From positions 1 through 64,000 of the forward strand of contig NZ_LDJX01000001.1 in the NCBI RefSeq assembly GCF_001306415.1: DNA of 64,000 bases. The letters are read 5' to 3'. The notes under the pieces are model-generated. The model saw only the letters and a program-made list of their open reading frames with translations. It had not been told where the DNA came from and did no database searches. Positions 33,823-43,439 of this stretch are shown one piece after another. Both the position numbers and the translations under genes were made by a program. Each line of letters opens with the position of its first letter. Position 1 is the stretch's first letter. The DNA is from Croceitalea dokdonensis DOKDO 023 (GTDB lineage: Bacteria > Bacteroidota > Bacteroidia > Flavobacteriales > Flavobacteriaceae).

Positions 33823-34035
33823 ATGATGTTGATGTATCAACCAACTAAATACCTAGAGTTCGCCTCTTATTGTAAATGGCGCAAAATCTATAGCCGTCGC
33901 TATCGGGAATTAAAAGTATTGAACGAGCAGGGGCAGCTTAGAAATGCGGAATATCTGCAAGCTTTACTTAAGTTACGTGAAAAGCTGATTGAACTGGAAA
34001 TCAAGTATTTTGATATTTTACCGATGCGGCTTTAG
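33823..34035 (+). CDS. Small hypothetical protein
   Basis: A 70-aa basic, helical protein: MYQPTKYLEFASYCKWRKIY, then KVLNEQGQLRNAEYLQALLK and REKLIELEIKYFDILPMRL. It has no signal peptide and no known domain. Charged helix with leucine spacing suggests a short coiled coil. It overlaps the convergent hydrolase gene by four bases at the stop codons (TTAG). The upstream cluster of CGTTTA dyads suggests regulated expression, so I regard it as real although unrecognised. Confidence 0.55.
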   Translation: MMLMYQPTKYLEFASYCKWRKIYSRRYRELKVLNEQGQLRNAEYLQALLKLREKLIELEIKYFDILPMRL

Positions 34036-35246
34036 GTCAACAACTTAGTGATTACCTGGGCCTTATTGTGCAATGTTTTATGCACGGGGCATTTATCCGC
34101 AATTTGTAAGAGACGATCAATCTGGTTTTGGTCTAGTTGTCCTTCAAATCTAATTTCCCTATGGAAGGTGTCTATTTTTGCGTTATGTTTTTCACAATTT
34201 TCGCAGTCTTTTGCGTGTGACCTGCTATAGGAGGTGTGCACACGAACACTATTTACTTGCCAACCTTTTTGCTTTGCATACATTTGAATGGTCATTGCTG
34301 TACAGGCAGAGAGACCAGCGGATACCAGTTCATAAGGGGAAGGACCATAGTCCATACCTCCAAAACTTTTGGGTTCGTCCGCAATCATCTGGTGGTTCCC
34401 GACCTTCATACGCGTAGTAAAGCCGGCATCAGCGTCCAGACCTGCCACTACGTCATGCTTGCTCTCTAGCGGAGTATTGTTCTCTTTAGGAACGTAGCGC
34501 TGTGCCCAACCGGATACCACCTTACCAACATAAGTGGAATCCACTTTGCTTAAAAGTAGGTGATCTGCCCCATCCAAGGACACAAAACTTTTGGGATGGT
34601 GGGCGGCCTTATAAATTTCTTCTGCGTTTTTGATGCTTACCGTATTGTCTTGTGGGGAGTGCAAGATCAGTAAGGACTTCCGCAGCTCTTTTACAGTTTC
34701 TTGCAATGATTTGCTTTCCAGGTCTTCTATAAATTGTTTTTTTATGGTAAACTCCCTTCCCCCAAGATCAACCCTAGCAATGCCTTTTGCCGTAATTTCT
34801 TCTAAACTGCTTTTGAACAAATGCTTCACATGTTTTGGGTTTGATGGAGCCCCAATGGTGGCCACGGCCTGTACCGAAGGTATCTGCGAAGCGGCAAATA
34901 TAACGGCGGCCCCACCTAAGGAATGACCAATGATAAGCGATGGCGCACTATGGTGTTTTTTAAGATAGTTGGCCGCTGCCACCAAATCTTCAACATTACC
35001 GGAAAAATTGGTATCCGCAAAGTCTCCCTCACTTTCTCCCAAGCCGGTAAAATCGAACCGTAAAACGGCAAAACCTTCCGCAGTTAGTGCCCTACTGATA
35101 TTTTTTACAGCCGATAAATTCTTGGTACAGGTGAAGCAATGTGCAAACAAGACGTAGTTGTGTGGGGCTTTTCCGATGGGAAATTCTAGCCTACCAACCA
35201 ATAACTCTCCTTCCGTATTCTCGAAACTTATTTTTTCTGTGTGCAT
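34032..35246 (-). CDS. Bifunctional alpha/beta hydrolase-OsmC protein
   Basis: A 404-aa fusion. Residues 1-255 are an alpha/beta hydrolase with nucleophile S109 (LIIGHSLGGAAV), FDFTGLGESEGDF after the fourth strand, and DGADHLLL carrying the histidine. Residues about 270-404 are OsmC-like: PSPYELVSAGLSACTAMTIQ and LLQIADKCPVHKTLHNKA, giving the two redox cysteines of peroxiredoxin-like OsmC. This fusion is known in several bacterial phyla. It probably acts on organic hydroperoxides or their esters. It lies seven bases downstream of the DUF2490 gene on the same strand. Confidence 0.94.
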   Translation of the reverse strand: MHTEKISFENTEGELLVGRLEFPIGKAPHNYVLFAHCFTCTKNLSAVKNISRALTAEGFAVLRFDFTGLGESEGDFADTNFSGNVEDLVAAANYLKKHHSAPSLIIGHSLGGAAVIFAASQIPSVQAVATIGAPSNPKHVKHLFKSSLEEITAKGIARVDLGGREFTIKKQFIEDLESKSLQETVKELRKSLLILHSPQDNTVSIKNAEEIYKAAHHPKSFVSLDGADHLLLSKVDSTYVGKVVSGWAQRYVPKENNTPLESKHDVVAGLDADAGFTTRMKVGNHQMIADEPKSFGGMDYGPSPYELVSAGLSACTAMTIQMYAKQKGWQVNSVRVHTSYSRSHAKDCENCEKHNAKIDTFHREIRFEGQLDQNQIDRLLQIADKCPVHKTLHNKAQVITKLLT

Positions 35247-35252
35247 TACCGC

Positions 35253-35951
35253 TTATTTTCCCCTTAAGTCGGGATTATAGAAGAGACCTATCTGGAACCG
35301 ATCCACCACTCGGTCTGCAAAATGATTTTTAAGATACCCTAGCTGTAGGCTACTGTTTTCCGTAATACGCACGCCCAAAGCCCCATAGAGCCTATTTTGG
35401 TCAAAGGTATTGCCTTGAAGGTTCAGAAAAACCTCATTGTAGAAATTCATAAAAAACGTATCCGTTAAGGGTAGCATTACTTGCAATCGGTATCTAGCGC
35501 GGTGCTGGGTTTCCTTAGTGTTAAAATCCCTATTTTCAAAAAAGCGTTGTTCTAACCGATACCTATGCTCAAAAAGGAACTCTCCAACCTTATCCGTTAA
35601 GATAAACTGCTCAAAAATACGATGCTCTAAAAGGGTATTGTTCCGAACAAGAATATCATTGGCCATGACATCAAACTCCCCAAAAGTTGGGTCGGTATCA
35701 ATATAGGCGTACCCCATGGTGGCTATGGCATTTGGGTTAATATGATAATTAAGCCCGGTCCTAAGTAGCAGTTGGTTAAAATTGGCAGAGGTTTCATAAT
35801 ATCGGAATTGCGCCTCCGTATGAATACTTAATTTGTCTGAGATTCGGTTCATGCCAAAATACATGTACCAGATTCCGTTTTCTTCCTCAGCGGGATTTTG
35901 TGCGCTCAGGCTCATGGAAATTAAAAGAAATAGGATACCTAATCTTTTCAT
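35253..35951 (-). CDS. DUF2490 outer membrane protein
   Basis: A 232-aa protein from the preferred ATG at 35951, which gives a clean signal peptide (MKRLGILFLLISMSLSAQNP); the longer frame to 36011 lacks one. The DUF2490 barrel is visible: GIWYMYFGMNRISDKLSIHT, AQFRYYETSANFNQLLLRTG, LEHRIFEQFILTDKVGEFLF, HRYRLEQRFFENRDFNTKET and a terminal LGYLKNHFADRVVDRFQIGL. It is a small outer membrane beta-barrel of unknown role, probably co-transcribed with the hydrolase-OsmC gene. Confidence 0.88.
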   Translation of the reverse strand: MKRLGILFLLISMSLSAQNPAEEENGIWYMYFGMNRISDKLSIHTEAQFRYYETSANFNQLLLRTGLNYHINPNAIATMGYAYIDTDPTFGEFDVMANDILVRNNTLLEHRIFEQFILTDKVGEFLFEHRYRLEQRFFENRDFNTKETQHRARYRLQVMLPLTDTFFMNFYNEVFLNLQGNTFDQNRLYGALGVRITENSSLQLGYLKNHFADRVVDRFQIGLFYNPDLRGK

Positions 35952-36101
35952 GTGATTTTTACAGGTTTGTTTTTGTACTGATGGTGTGAATTGCTTGGCT
36001 ATCTTTAACAACTTCCCTGTGGTTTTCTACAGGTCTTGATATGGTCTTTGCCTTTTAAGCACACCCAAAAAGGCATGATGGCGGGCAAGCTTGATCATCT
36101 T

Positions 36102-39100
36102 TTATTCTATAGCAAAGGTTTTGGTGGTTTTAAAAGGTGAAAGGTCCAATGCCTCCATACTAGAACGATAGGGTTTCCATTGTTCGCTAAAAAAAGTATT
36201 GGTGCGCTCCAATGCTGTTGCCAATTCATCCTTGGCGTACCGTATCAAATCTTTTTCTGTTTGGGTAATCCCAGTCTTACGGGTAGCCACATAGTAACTT
36301 GCCGTTCTAATGCGGTTCATGACCGTCATTTCTGGATTTCGGGTAATTCCTTGCCTTTTATCCTCCTTTCCTAAGTATAGGGCAATAACGGTATCTATGG
36401 CTTTCGAAATGTCCTTGGAAGCTTCAATCTGTGCTTTGAACTTATCCTTATCCAACGTTTTGAGTTGCTTGGTGTATTCTTCCGCCACCATCTTGCTTTC
36501 TACCAATTGGGTAACGGCATCTGCCGCCGTTTGGGTCAGTGCTTCCATTTGCTTTGCATGTTGGTACACTTGGTTGATTGCCGTAGCACTTACGTCTAGT
36601 CTCGGATCACTTTTAACGGTAATGGAAGTCTGGTCCACTACATTTCCAAAGCGTGCTTTGAGGGTGTAGGTTCCCGGTTTTACCGAGACGCCACCACGTT
36701 CGCGTTTGTTTTTTGGTAGGGTTCTAGAAGGCCGGTCTGGTCCTTTTTCATCCATATCCCAATATATTCTATGGAATCCGGCCTTTTCGGGAGTTTTCAG
36801 TTTTAAGGTCCGTATCAACCTTTCCCCCTCATAAAAATCGAACTGTATGCTGTCTTTTTTCTGCACCCCATTGTGTGTTGCCAAGTCTTCTTTGTCTTCA
36901 TTGCCATTGGCTTTTTTGTCCTTTTCCGCGTTCTTTTTACCCTCTTTTAGGTAATAGGTGATCATGGCACCTCGTTTTCTGTTGTCCCCGTTGTAAATGG
37001 CATCCGCACCAAAACGACTTCCCGTTGCTTGTTGATATGCAGCCTGATAACCCGTTGGACTGTCAAACAGGGCGATGTCTTTCCCGAGTATGGAGGCATC
37101 CGCAGCCAGGGCACGTAGCGGACGAATATCATCCAACACCCAAGCGGCGCGGCCAAAGGTACCAATCACCAAATCATGCTCCCTTGGATGGATCACCAAA
37201 TCCTTCGTGGAAACGGTGGGGTAGCCTTCGGTCCATTTTTGCCATGTGGAGCCAGCATTTAGAGACAGGTATAGACCGTCATCCGTGCCCAAGAACATCA
37301 AATTTGGGTTGAGGTCGTCTTCAACAATGGCAAGAACATAGCTTTCCACGTCCCCGCTGTCTACTATCCGCGTCCATGTTTTTCCATAGTCTTTGGTACG
37401 GTAGGCATATGGGGTATAATTGAACCTGCGGTAGTCATTGGCCACCAGTAAAGCTTCTCCCTTATTGTTTTTGGAGGCCTTTATTTGGGGAATCCAGCTG
37501 CCTTTGGGCAGGCCCTTAATGTTTTGGGTAACTTCTACCCAACTGGCACCGCCATTTTGGGTATAGTGAACGCGGCCGTCATCACTGGCCACCCATAACA
37601 TATCCTTTTCAACGGCGGAGGGTTCAATAACCAAAAGGGTACAGTGGTTTTCCGCTCCAGTGGCGTCCATGGTGAGACCACCACTTTCACTCTGTTTCTG
37701 TTTTTGAGGGTCGTTGGTGGTAAGGTCCGGTGAAATAACTTTCCAAGTAAGTCCTTTATCGGTGGACTTATGGACAAATTGACTTCCAAAATAAACAGTG
37801 CTGCGGTCAAATGGGTCTTGCCCAATGGCGGCATTCCAGTTAAAACGGAGTTTGGTATTTGCATCTGGGGGTGTAGGTTTTACGGTGTAATTATTCCCCG
37901 TCATCCAGTCATATCTGGAAACGGACCCTTGTTGGCTCATGGAGTATCCGTACCGACTATCGTCCAAATCAGGGACAACATCAAACCCGTCACCAAAACT
38001 AATTTCTTGCCAGTAATCATTTCTAATGCCTTGTGCTCGCCAAACATAGGCAGGACCCCTCCAAGAGCCATTATCCTGCATGCCGCCGTACACGTTATAA
38101 GGGTATTCATTATCCACATTAATGTGGTAAAATTGTGCCACGGGAATATTCCCCACAAAGCGCCAACTTTTACCACCGTCTTTGGTAATATTTAATCCGC
38201 CATCATTGCCATCCATCATAAACTGTCCGTTGTCAGGATGTATCCACCAAGCGTGGTGGTCTGGGTGTACCCCGTTGTCCACCCCATAAGCCGGCATTAA
38301 TTCCGTAAAGTTCTTGCCACCATCTTCGGAAACGTTTACATAGGTAAATACACTAAAGACCCTATTCTCATTTTCAGGGTCCACATAGATGTCCGAATAA
38401 TAAAAGGGGCGATTGCCAATATCCTTTTTATCATTGATTTTTTTCCATTTAAAACCGCCATCCTCAGATTTATACAATGCGTTCTTTTTGGCTTCCACCA
38501 GGGCGTAGACAATGTTAGGTTTGTTTTTGGCTATCGCAATTCCAATACGTCCTAGATTCCCTTTGGGCAGGCCATCATCTTCCGTAATCTCTTTCCAATG
38601 CTCCCCACCATCATGCGTCATAAATAGTCCGCTACCCTCACCGCCAGAATTAAAGAACCAAGGATCGCGTTTGTGCTCCCATAGGGCAACAATGATCTTA
38701 TTGGGATTACTGGGGTCCATGACCATATCCGCAACCCCAGTTTTGTTGTTGGCAAATAGAATTTTTTTCCAGGTTTTACCACCATCAATGGTTTTAAATA
38801 CCCCACGCTCTGGATGCTCGCCCCAAGGTGATCCAATGGCTCCCACATAAACGATGTTTGGGTCTGTTGGGTCAATGAGCACCCTATGGATATGGCGGGT
38901 CTTTTCCAGACCCATGGCTTTCCAGCTTTTGCCGCCGTCCAGTGATTTATATACCCCATACCCGCCGTTAAGGCTGTTTCTGGGGTTGCCTTCACCTGTT
39001 CCTACCCAAATCACTGAAGGATTGGATTGTTGTATGGCCACCGCGCCAATGGATGCCGTTACCTCTTTGTCAAAAATAGGTTCCCACTTAATGCCTCCAG

Positions 39101-39308
39101 AAGTAGATTTCCAAAGCCCGCCAGAAGCGGTTCCCACATACATGACGTCTGGATTGTCATTAACCACGTCAATAGCGGTAACACGACCGCTCATCCCACC
39201 TGGACCAATGTTTCTGGGCTTAAGATCTTGTACAAGGTCCATATGAAATTCTTGGGAAAATAACACGTTGGATGCCAAAAGCATCACCGCAAAGAAGACT
39301 TTTTTCAT
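36102..39308 (-). CDS. Secreted BNR/sortilin-type beta-propeller glycosidase-like protein
   Basis: A 1068-aa secreted protein (signal VFFAVMLLASNVLFSQ). Residues 30-760 form two VPS10/sortilin-like propellers with many Asp-box (BNR) repeats, for example SLDGGKSWKAMGLEK, TIDGGKTWKKILF, SEDGGFKWKKIND and NQGGASW-type copies (TQNGGASWVEV). A C-terminal region (about 830-1060) holds an Ig-like domain and helices (VKPGTYTLKARFGNVV). NCBI commonly calls this family glycosyl hydrolase or WD40/YVTN/BNR-like. Enzyme activity is unproven. It is monocistronic. Confidence 0.88.
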   Translation of the reverse strand: MKKVFFAVMLLASNVLFSQEFHMDLVQDLKPRNIGPGGMSGRVTAIDVVNDNPDVMYVGTASGGLWKSTSGGIKWEPIFDKEVTASIGAVAIQQSNPSVIWVGTGEGNPRNSLNGGYGVYKSLDGGKSWKAMGLEKTRHIHRVLIDPTDPNIVYVGAIGSPWGEHPERGVFKTIDGGKTWKKILFANNKTGVADMVMDPSNPNKIIVALWEHKRDPWFFNSGGEGSGLFMTHDGGEHWKEITEDDGLPKGNLGRIGIAIAKNKPNIVYALVEAKKNALYKSEDGGFKWKKINDKKDIGNRPFYYSDIYVDPENENRVFSVFTYVNVSEDGGKNFTELMPAYGVDNGVHPDHHAWWIHPDNGQFMMDGNDGGLNITKDGGKSWRFVGNIPVAQFYHINVDNEYPYNVYGGMQDNGSWRGPAYVWRAQGIRNDYWQEISFGDGFDVVPDLDDSRYGYSMSQQGSVSRYDWMTGNNYTVKPTPPDANTKLRFNWNAAIGQDPFDRSTVYFGSQFVHKSTDKGLTWKVISPDLTTNDPQKQKQSESGGLTMDATGAENHCTLLVIEPSAVEKDMLWVASDDGRVHYTQNGGASWVEVTQNIKGLPKGSWIPQIKASKNNKGEALLVANDYRRFNYTPYAYRTKDYGKTWTRIVDSGDVESYVLAIVEDDLNPNLMFLGTDDGLYLSLNAGSTWQKWTEGYPTVSTKDLVIHPREHDLVIGTFGRAAWVLDDIRPLRALAADASILGKDIALFDSPTGYQAAYQQATGSRFGADAIYNGDNRKRGAMITYYLKEGKKNAEKDKKANGNEDKEDLATHNGVQKKDSIQFDFYEGERLIRTLKLKTPEKAGFHRIYWDMDEKGPDRPSRTLPKNKRERGGVSVKPGTYTLKARFGNVVDQTSITVKSDPRLDVSATAINQVYQHAKQMEALTQTAADAVTQLVESKMVAEEYTKQLKTLDKDKFKAQIEASKDISKAIDTVIALYLGKEDKRQGITRNPEMTVMNRIRTASYYVATRKTGITQTEKDLIRYAKDELATALERTNTFFSEQWKPYRSSMEALDLSPFKTTKTFAIE

Positions 39309-39336
39309 TTGTTTGGTTTGTTGAGCTGTTAGTGGG

Positions 39337-39549
39337 TTAAAGATAAGAAAGTTTGTTTGTTACCCATGGTTGGGCATCAATATCTAGACCACGTCTTGCT
39401 AACATCTGTTGGGGGATGGGCACGTTATACTGTGCTAAGCCCCCATGCCTTAACACCAAAGGTTTTTGGCCCAATACCAATAGCGGTGCATTTTGCCAGG
39501 GACCTATGATTTAATTGGTTTCACCTTCTGCAACATGTACGTTTTACAT
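39337..39549 (-). pseudogene. Possible gene remnant
   Basis: An open frame ending at 39337 reads WQNAPLLVLGQKPLVLRHGG, then AQYNVPIPQQMLARRGLDID and AQPWVTNKLSYL, protein-like for about 55 codons. It lacks a start, is closed upstream by a TAA (near 39517), and matches no family I know. It may be the tail of a lost gene or chance. Confidence 0.25.
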
Positions 39550-39585
39550 TGCTGTTTGGAATTCTTTGCATTGTGACAGGTAACG

Positions 39586-40185
39586 CTATTGTTGGTGTTG
39601 GAAGATGCCAAACAATTCCTTGCCCTGCCTTTGGAGTATGGAGTTATGGCAAGGTTCTAAACGCACTACCTCCAGGTATTTACCAAGATAACGTTTGTAT
39701 AATTCCTTATTGCCCCCAAAAGGTCGTTTTTCCATATCACCGGTCAATGGAATATCAAACCAGACCCCAACCAATTTTCCGGAGGGACTTAAAAGTTCTG
39801 CCATTTTTTTAGCATAGGCATAACGTTGTTTCTCCGTGGGCACAAAAGAGCAAAAAAAGGTCTGTTCCAAAATAAGGTCATATTGCCCACTATGTTTAAA
39901 AAAATCTTCCTGTAGTAGTTGGTATTTTGGGAAATTGGGATGTAAGCGAAGAAAATCGGCAAGTGGCACCGCGGAGATGTCCAAAATGAAAATATTGTGG
40001 AACCCTTTTTTCCATAAATAGGCCGCTTCATAGGCGTTTCCCGCCCCAGGAATCAAAATTTTCAACGACTTGTCCCCAAGTTGGTCAATATAGGTTTTAA
40101 GTGGGGTGGAGGCATAGCCGATGTCCCAGCCTGTATTACCGTTTGTATAGCGTTCTGTCCAGTAATTTTCTTCTTGGTAATCCAT
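39586..40185 (-). CDS. TPMT-family SAM-dependent methyltransferase
   Basis: A 199-aa methyltransferase of the thiopurine S-methyltransferase group. The family start YWTERYTNGNTGWDIGYAST is followed by SAM motif I (ILIPGAGNAYEAAYL), motif II (FILDISAVPLADF), and YDLILEQTFFCSF with VGVWFDIPLTG. Such enzymes methylate thiols, thiocyanate, or selenium and tellurium compounds in bacteria. A -7-like box lies 59 bp upstream. It is transcribed alone. Confidence 0.93.
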   Translation of the reverse strand: MDYQEENYWTERYTNGNTGWDIGYASTPLKTYIDQLGDKSLKILIPGAGNAYEAAYLWKKGFHNIFILDISAVPLADFLRLHPNFPKYQLLQEDFFKHSGQYDLILEQTFFCSFVPTEKQRYAYAKKMAELLSPSGKLVGVWFDIPLTGDMEKRPFGGNKELYKRYLGKYLEVVRLEPCHNSILQRQGKELFGIFQHQQ

Positions 40186-40243
40186 GGGGCAAATAAAAGG
40201 AATATTCTTAGGTGTTTACTTTTAGCAAGTTCCGTACTGACAA

Positions 40244-40251
40244 CAAAAATA
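40244..40251 (-). promoter_or_regulatory. -7 promoter box for the TPMT-family gene
   Basis: Read on the minus strand the bases are TATTTTTG, a perfect TAnnTTTG. It lies about 59 bases before the ATG at 40185. A matching -33 TTTG at 19 bases was not seen, so the call rests on the -7 box alone. Confidence 0.4.
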
Positions 40252-40388
40252 TAGTTTAACAAACCGTTTTCGATACTATTTTTCGTTCCTAAAAACCACT
40301 CAAGCTAACATTTGGTTGTTTGCCCATATCAAACTATACAACAGGCTTAGTATCTTTAAAAAAGCTAGTTAACTTCCAATAGTTCTTA

Positions 40389-41468
40389 CTAAGGACTTAC
40401 CCAACTTATGGAAAAATTGACATAAGCGGTATTTCCCAGGATGTTTTCGGCCAAGAAAGGAGTGTCGTCCACAAAGGGACGGAAGAAGTCCCCCCGGTCA
40501 GCATCAAACGACCAATTATACCGATAGCCTGCTTGGACATTAAACCAAAATTGAGGGCTTAAGGCATGTTCCCATGCCAGCCTAAGCCTAAGTTCGGAAC
40601 GTCTCAGTTCAATGTCATTAAAAGGGAGATTGTATTGGTTTTCATCGTTTTGGATGCGATAGGTGTTTCCTTCAATTTCCCAACCTGCCAATAGCATATT
40701 TTTAGCATTTATGTTTCTTCTGTAGTTGAACCTAGCGGGCAACAATAGCTCTAGACCCCATTTTTTGCTAGGTGCCGTGTACAACATATAATATACGGGC
40801 AGGTAATTAAGGGAACCGCCCAAATAAGTCCTGCTCACACCAAAACCCCACATTTTTCTGTCGTTGGGCTTGATGCCATAAATAGCCGCCCCGCTATAGC
40901 GCGTGTAGCGTATGGGTTGAAAATCGCTGAAGGTATAATCCCCATTTAAAGTGGCACCAAACTGAAAGATTAGAAATTTCCTACTATTTATGGGCTTAAA
41001 TGCGGTTGCCGTAAATCCTGTACTACGCAATCCGTTGTTATCCAAGGCCTGGGTGAGTGGATTATCCATGCCAGTTGCTGCGTTGGAAAACACATAGTTG
41101 CTTTCCATATAGTTGAAACCTAGATTGAGCACAAAGCTATTTTTGGATATCACGGGATAGTTGATGCCTAGGCGTAATCCCCTTGTATTTTCAATATCAT
41201 TTGGAGCTGCGCTGCCAGAAGGGCTAAAGCTTCCAGGTTCAAAAGGATGGCCGGCCTGATAATCATAACCAATAGAGAACAGTTTTACGGGCAATTGCCC
41301 CACAATCTTTGAAGAGCAATAGGCCTTGTTTTCGGTAGTTTGCACCAAATTAGAAAAATCTATTACCTCTTCACCCTCTTCCTCTTCAATAATAGGTTCA
41401 TCCTGCGCTGAGATGGTGGTGCTTAAACCAAAAAATATCAAAACGAACACAAAAAATAACTTTGTCAT
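40389..41468 (-). CDS. DUF6268-family outer membrane barrel protein
   Basis: A 359-aa exported beta-barrel (signal FFVFVLIFFGLSTTISAQ, then an acidic EEEEGEEVID stretch). Barrel strands are LGINYPVISKNSFVLNLGFN, FLIFQFGATLNGDYTF, MWGFGVSRTYLGGSLNYLPV, SKKWGLELLLPARFNYRRNI and LRLRLAWEHALSPQFWFNVQ. The YNWSFD region and terminal aromatic strand (AYVNFSISWVSP) fit the DUF6268 family of Bacteroidota. It is the last gene of a four-gene minus-strand operon (CDP-alcohol transferase, amidohydrolase, DUF2147, DUF6268). Confidence 0.85.
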   Translation of the reverse strand: MTKLFFVFVLIFFGLSTTISAQDEPIIEEEEGEEVIDFSNLVQTTENKAYCSSKIVGQLPVKLFSIGYDYQAGHPFEPGSFSPSGSAAPNDIENTRGLRLGINYPVISKNSFVLNLGFNYMESNYVFSNAATGMDNPLTQALDNNGLRSTGFTATAFKPINSRKFLIFQFGATLNGDYTFSDFQPIRYTRYSGAAIYGIKPNDRKMWGFGVSRTYLGGSLNYLPVYYMLYTAPSKKWGLELLLPARFNYRRNINAKNMLLAGWEIEGNTYRIQNDENQYNLPFNDIELRRSELRLRLAWEHALSPQFWFNVQAGYRYNWSFDADRGDFFRPFVDDTPFLAENILGNTAYVNFSISWVSP

Positions 41469-41477
41469 GCGTATTGT

Positions 41478-41921
41478 TTATTTGGTTTTCATCCTCACCC
41501 AGGTGTCCGTCCTGCCCACAAGTCCAAACGGATCTAACGAGCCACGGACTTCAAGCTTATTGCCATCAGCCATTTCAATGGTACAATAATAAGTGTTCCC
41601 AGATTTGGGGTCATAGATGGTGCCATCTACCCACTCTTTATCCTCGAATACAAAATTTTTGAGGTTGATCATATTCAAGATAGGTTTGCCATCAGGGTCG
41701 GTTTTTGGGTTTCCAGATTCGTCATTAGGTTCTTTTAACCACACTATTTTACCATGGTATTTTTCCTTCCCCTTTTCTTTAAATATTCTGATGTAAGAGG
41801 TACCCTCACTAGGCATCCAAATGCCAATGATATCCTTGGCCTCTTGGGCCATAAGCAAAGAACTTAGGGCTGATACGGCACTTAAAAGCAAAGTGGCCCA
41901 GGTAAGTCTGATGGTTTTCAT
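41478..41921 (-). CDS. DUF2147-domain secreted protein
   Basis: A 147-aa exported protein (signal LLLSAVSALSSLLMAQ). The DUF2147 domain covers the mature protein: IIGIWMPSEGTSYIRIFKEK, YHGKIVWLKEPND, DGKPILNMINLKNFVFEDKE, WVDGTIYDPKSGNTYYCTIE and LEVRGSLDPFGLVGRTDTW. It is a lipocalin-like beta barrel of unknown ligand. It lies ten bases upstream of the DUF6268 gene. Confidence 0.92.
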   Translation of the reverse strand: MKTIRLTWATLLLSAVSALSSLLMAQEAKDIIGIWMPSEGTSYIRIFKEKGKEKYHGKIVWLKEPNDESGNPKTDPDGKPILNMINLKNFVFEDKEWVDGTIYDPKSGNTYYCTIEMADGNKLEVRGSLDPFGLVGRTDTWVRMKTK

Positions 41922-41985
41922 AGCAGGAAACGTTTTTGAGTTCCATCAAAAATAACGACATACGGCAGAATACACAATAGTCGTC

Positions 41986-43398
41986 TTATTTAGTGTGCAT
42001 GGCAGATGCTAAAAGCTTGTGGAGATCTTTCTTGGTAAGAAAGCGGTCGCCCTTTACTACGAATTGAATGTTTTGGGTCTGTGTGATATCCATGAGCGGA
42101 TTGCCTCCAATAAGGACGATATCGGCTATTTTCCCTGTGGAAAGTTCACCGTAATCCTTGTCCTTTCTTAGAAACTTGGCACCGCCATAAGCGGAATATT
42201 GGAGCGCTTTTAAAGGTTGGATGCCAACCGCTACCATGGTTTCCAATTCTTTATGGAGTGAGATGCCTGGGTAGGTATAAGAATTAAAAGCCCCACTATC
42301 AGAGCCTGCGAGCATGGGGACGCCCGCGTCCGATAAGCTTTTGGCCAGCTTCCCAAAAAACTGGTCCAAATCCTTTCGATTTTGAAGGGCCTCCGGTGTG
42401 GCATTTTTAACACGGTTGATTCTGCCGTCATAGGTTTTGATGATGTTAGGCCCCATGTATTTTAAATAGGTGTCATTGCTATGGTCCACTTCGTCCAAAT
42501 AACTTAACATTTTGCCAATGTGCAATGTTGGTATGGAGTAAACGTTGTTTGCTTTCATTTTCTCAAATGTTTTTGCGGCGACATTTGGGTCATAAGACTC
42601 TTGTAAGGCCGGTAACGCTTCCCAAAACCCCATTTGTCCCACTTGTAATTTTTTGGTGATTTCAGCCTCCCGGTAGGAGCAGCCTTTTAGAATGTAGTAC
42701 AAATGTTCCACCCCATCCAAACCGGCATCAATGGCATCATCCAATGCAACTGTGAACGGCATATGGCCAGAGGTTACCCAATGCCGTTGTTCTGCTTGGG
42801 CAATGGTTTGCAGATAGGCCGTTGCACTAATGCTACTATCATATAATTTCACAAAATCTACCGGAATGATTGCCAGGGAATCTAGCGCATTCTTAATATC
42901 CGTATTGTTCTGCACCGCCAAAGAGCCCGCCCAAGTGGCATTGGGTCCGTCAATTTTTGGGCCGGAGGTAAATATGGTGGGACCAAGTAATTCCCCTTCT
43001 TCAATGCTTTGTTTCCATTGCATGACTGCTGGTGTCAAGTCCCCGCCAGCGTCCCTAACCGTTGTAATGCCATTGGCGATAAATAGTTTTAGTAAGTTTT
43101 TATTGTCTGCAATTAGGGAATCACCACCCCTAAAGTGCACATGGTTATCCCAGAAACCAGGCAAGGCATAGGCTCCTTTTGCGTCTATGGTTTGGGTAGC
43201 GGAATACTTATTTGAATTCTTTGGCGGAATGGAAATTTCCACAATTCTCCCATGTTGTATATAAATGTCACCTTTTGCAATTTCCCCTGTTGTAATAGCT
43301 ATAATCTTGGCGTTTTGTATCACCAGACTGTAATCATCCGGCTGTTTTGGACAGCCCATCAAACATAATAAACATGGTAAAAGGAGAAAAAGACGCAT
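41986..43398 (-). CDS. Amidohydrolase-family lipoprotein
   Basis: A 470-aa lipoprotein (lipobox CLMGC, Cys16) with a TIM-barrel metal-dependent amidohydrolase domain. The HxH pair is in LPGFWDNHVHFRGGDSLI, further ligands are H (TSGHMPFTVAL), H (GVEHLYYILKG) and D (VPMLAGSDSGAF), and DIVLIGGNPLMDITQT ends it. It resembles imidazolonepropionase/prolidase-type enzymes that are exported in Bacteroidota, possibly acting on dipeptides or cyclic amides. It is located in an operon with the CDP-alcohol transferase upstream. Confidence 0.92.
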   Translation of the reverse strand: MRLFLLLPCLLCLMGCPKQPDDYSLVIQNAKIIAITTGEIAKGDIYIQHGRIVEISIPPKNSNKYSATQTIDAKGAYALPGFWDNHVHFRGGDSLIADNKNLLKLFIANGITTVRDAGGDLTPAVMQWKQSIEEGELLGPTIFTSGPKIDGPNATWAGSLAVQNNTDIKNALDSLAIIPVDFVKLYDSSISATAYLQTIAQAEQRHWVTSGHMPFTVALDDAIDAGLDGVEHLYYILKGCSYREAEITKKLQVGQMGFWEALPALQESYDPNVAAKTFEKMKANNVYSIPTLHIGKMLSYLDEVDHSNDTYLKYMGPNIIKTYDGRINRVKNATPEALQNRKDLDQFFGKLAKSLSDAGVPMLAGSDSGAFNSYTYPGISLHKELETMVAVGIQPLKALQYSAYGGAKFLRKDKDYGELSTGKIADIVLIGGNPLMDITQTQNIQFVVKGDRFLTKKDLHKLLASAMHTK

Positions 43399-43439
43399 AC
43401 TCTCAAACTTTACATAAGGAAGCTAAGCTAGGAAATTGA

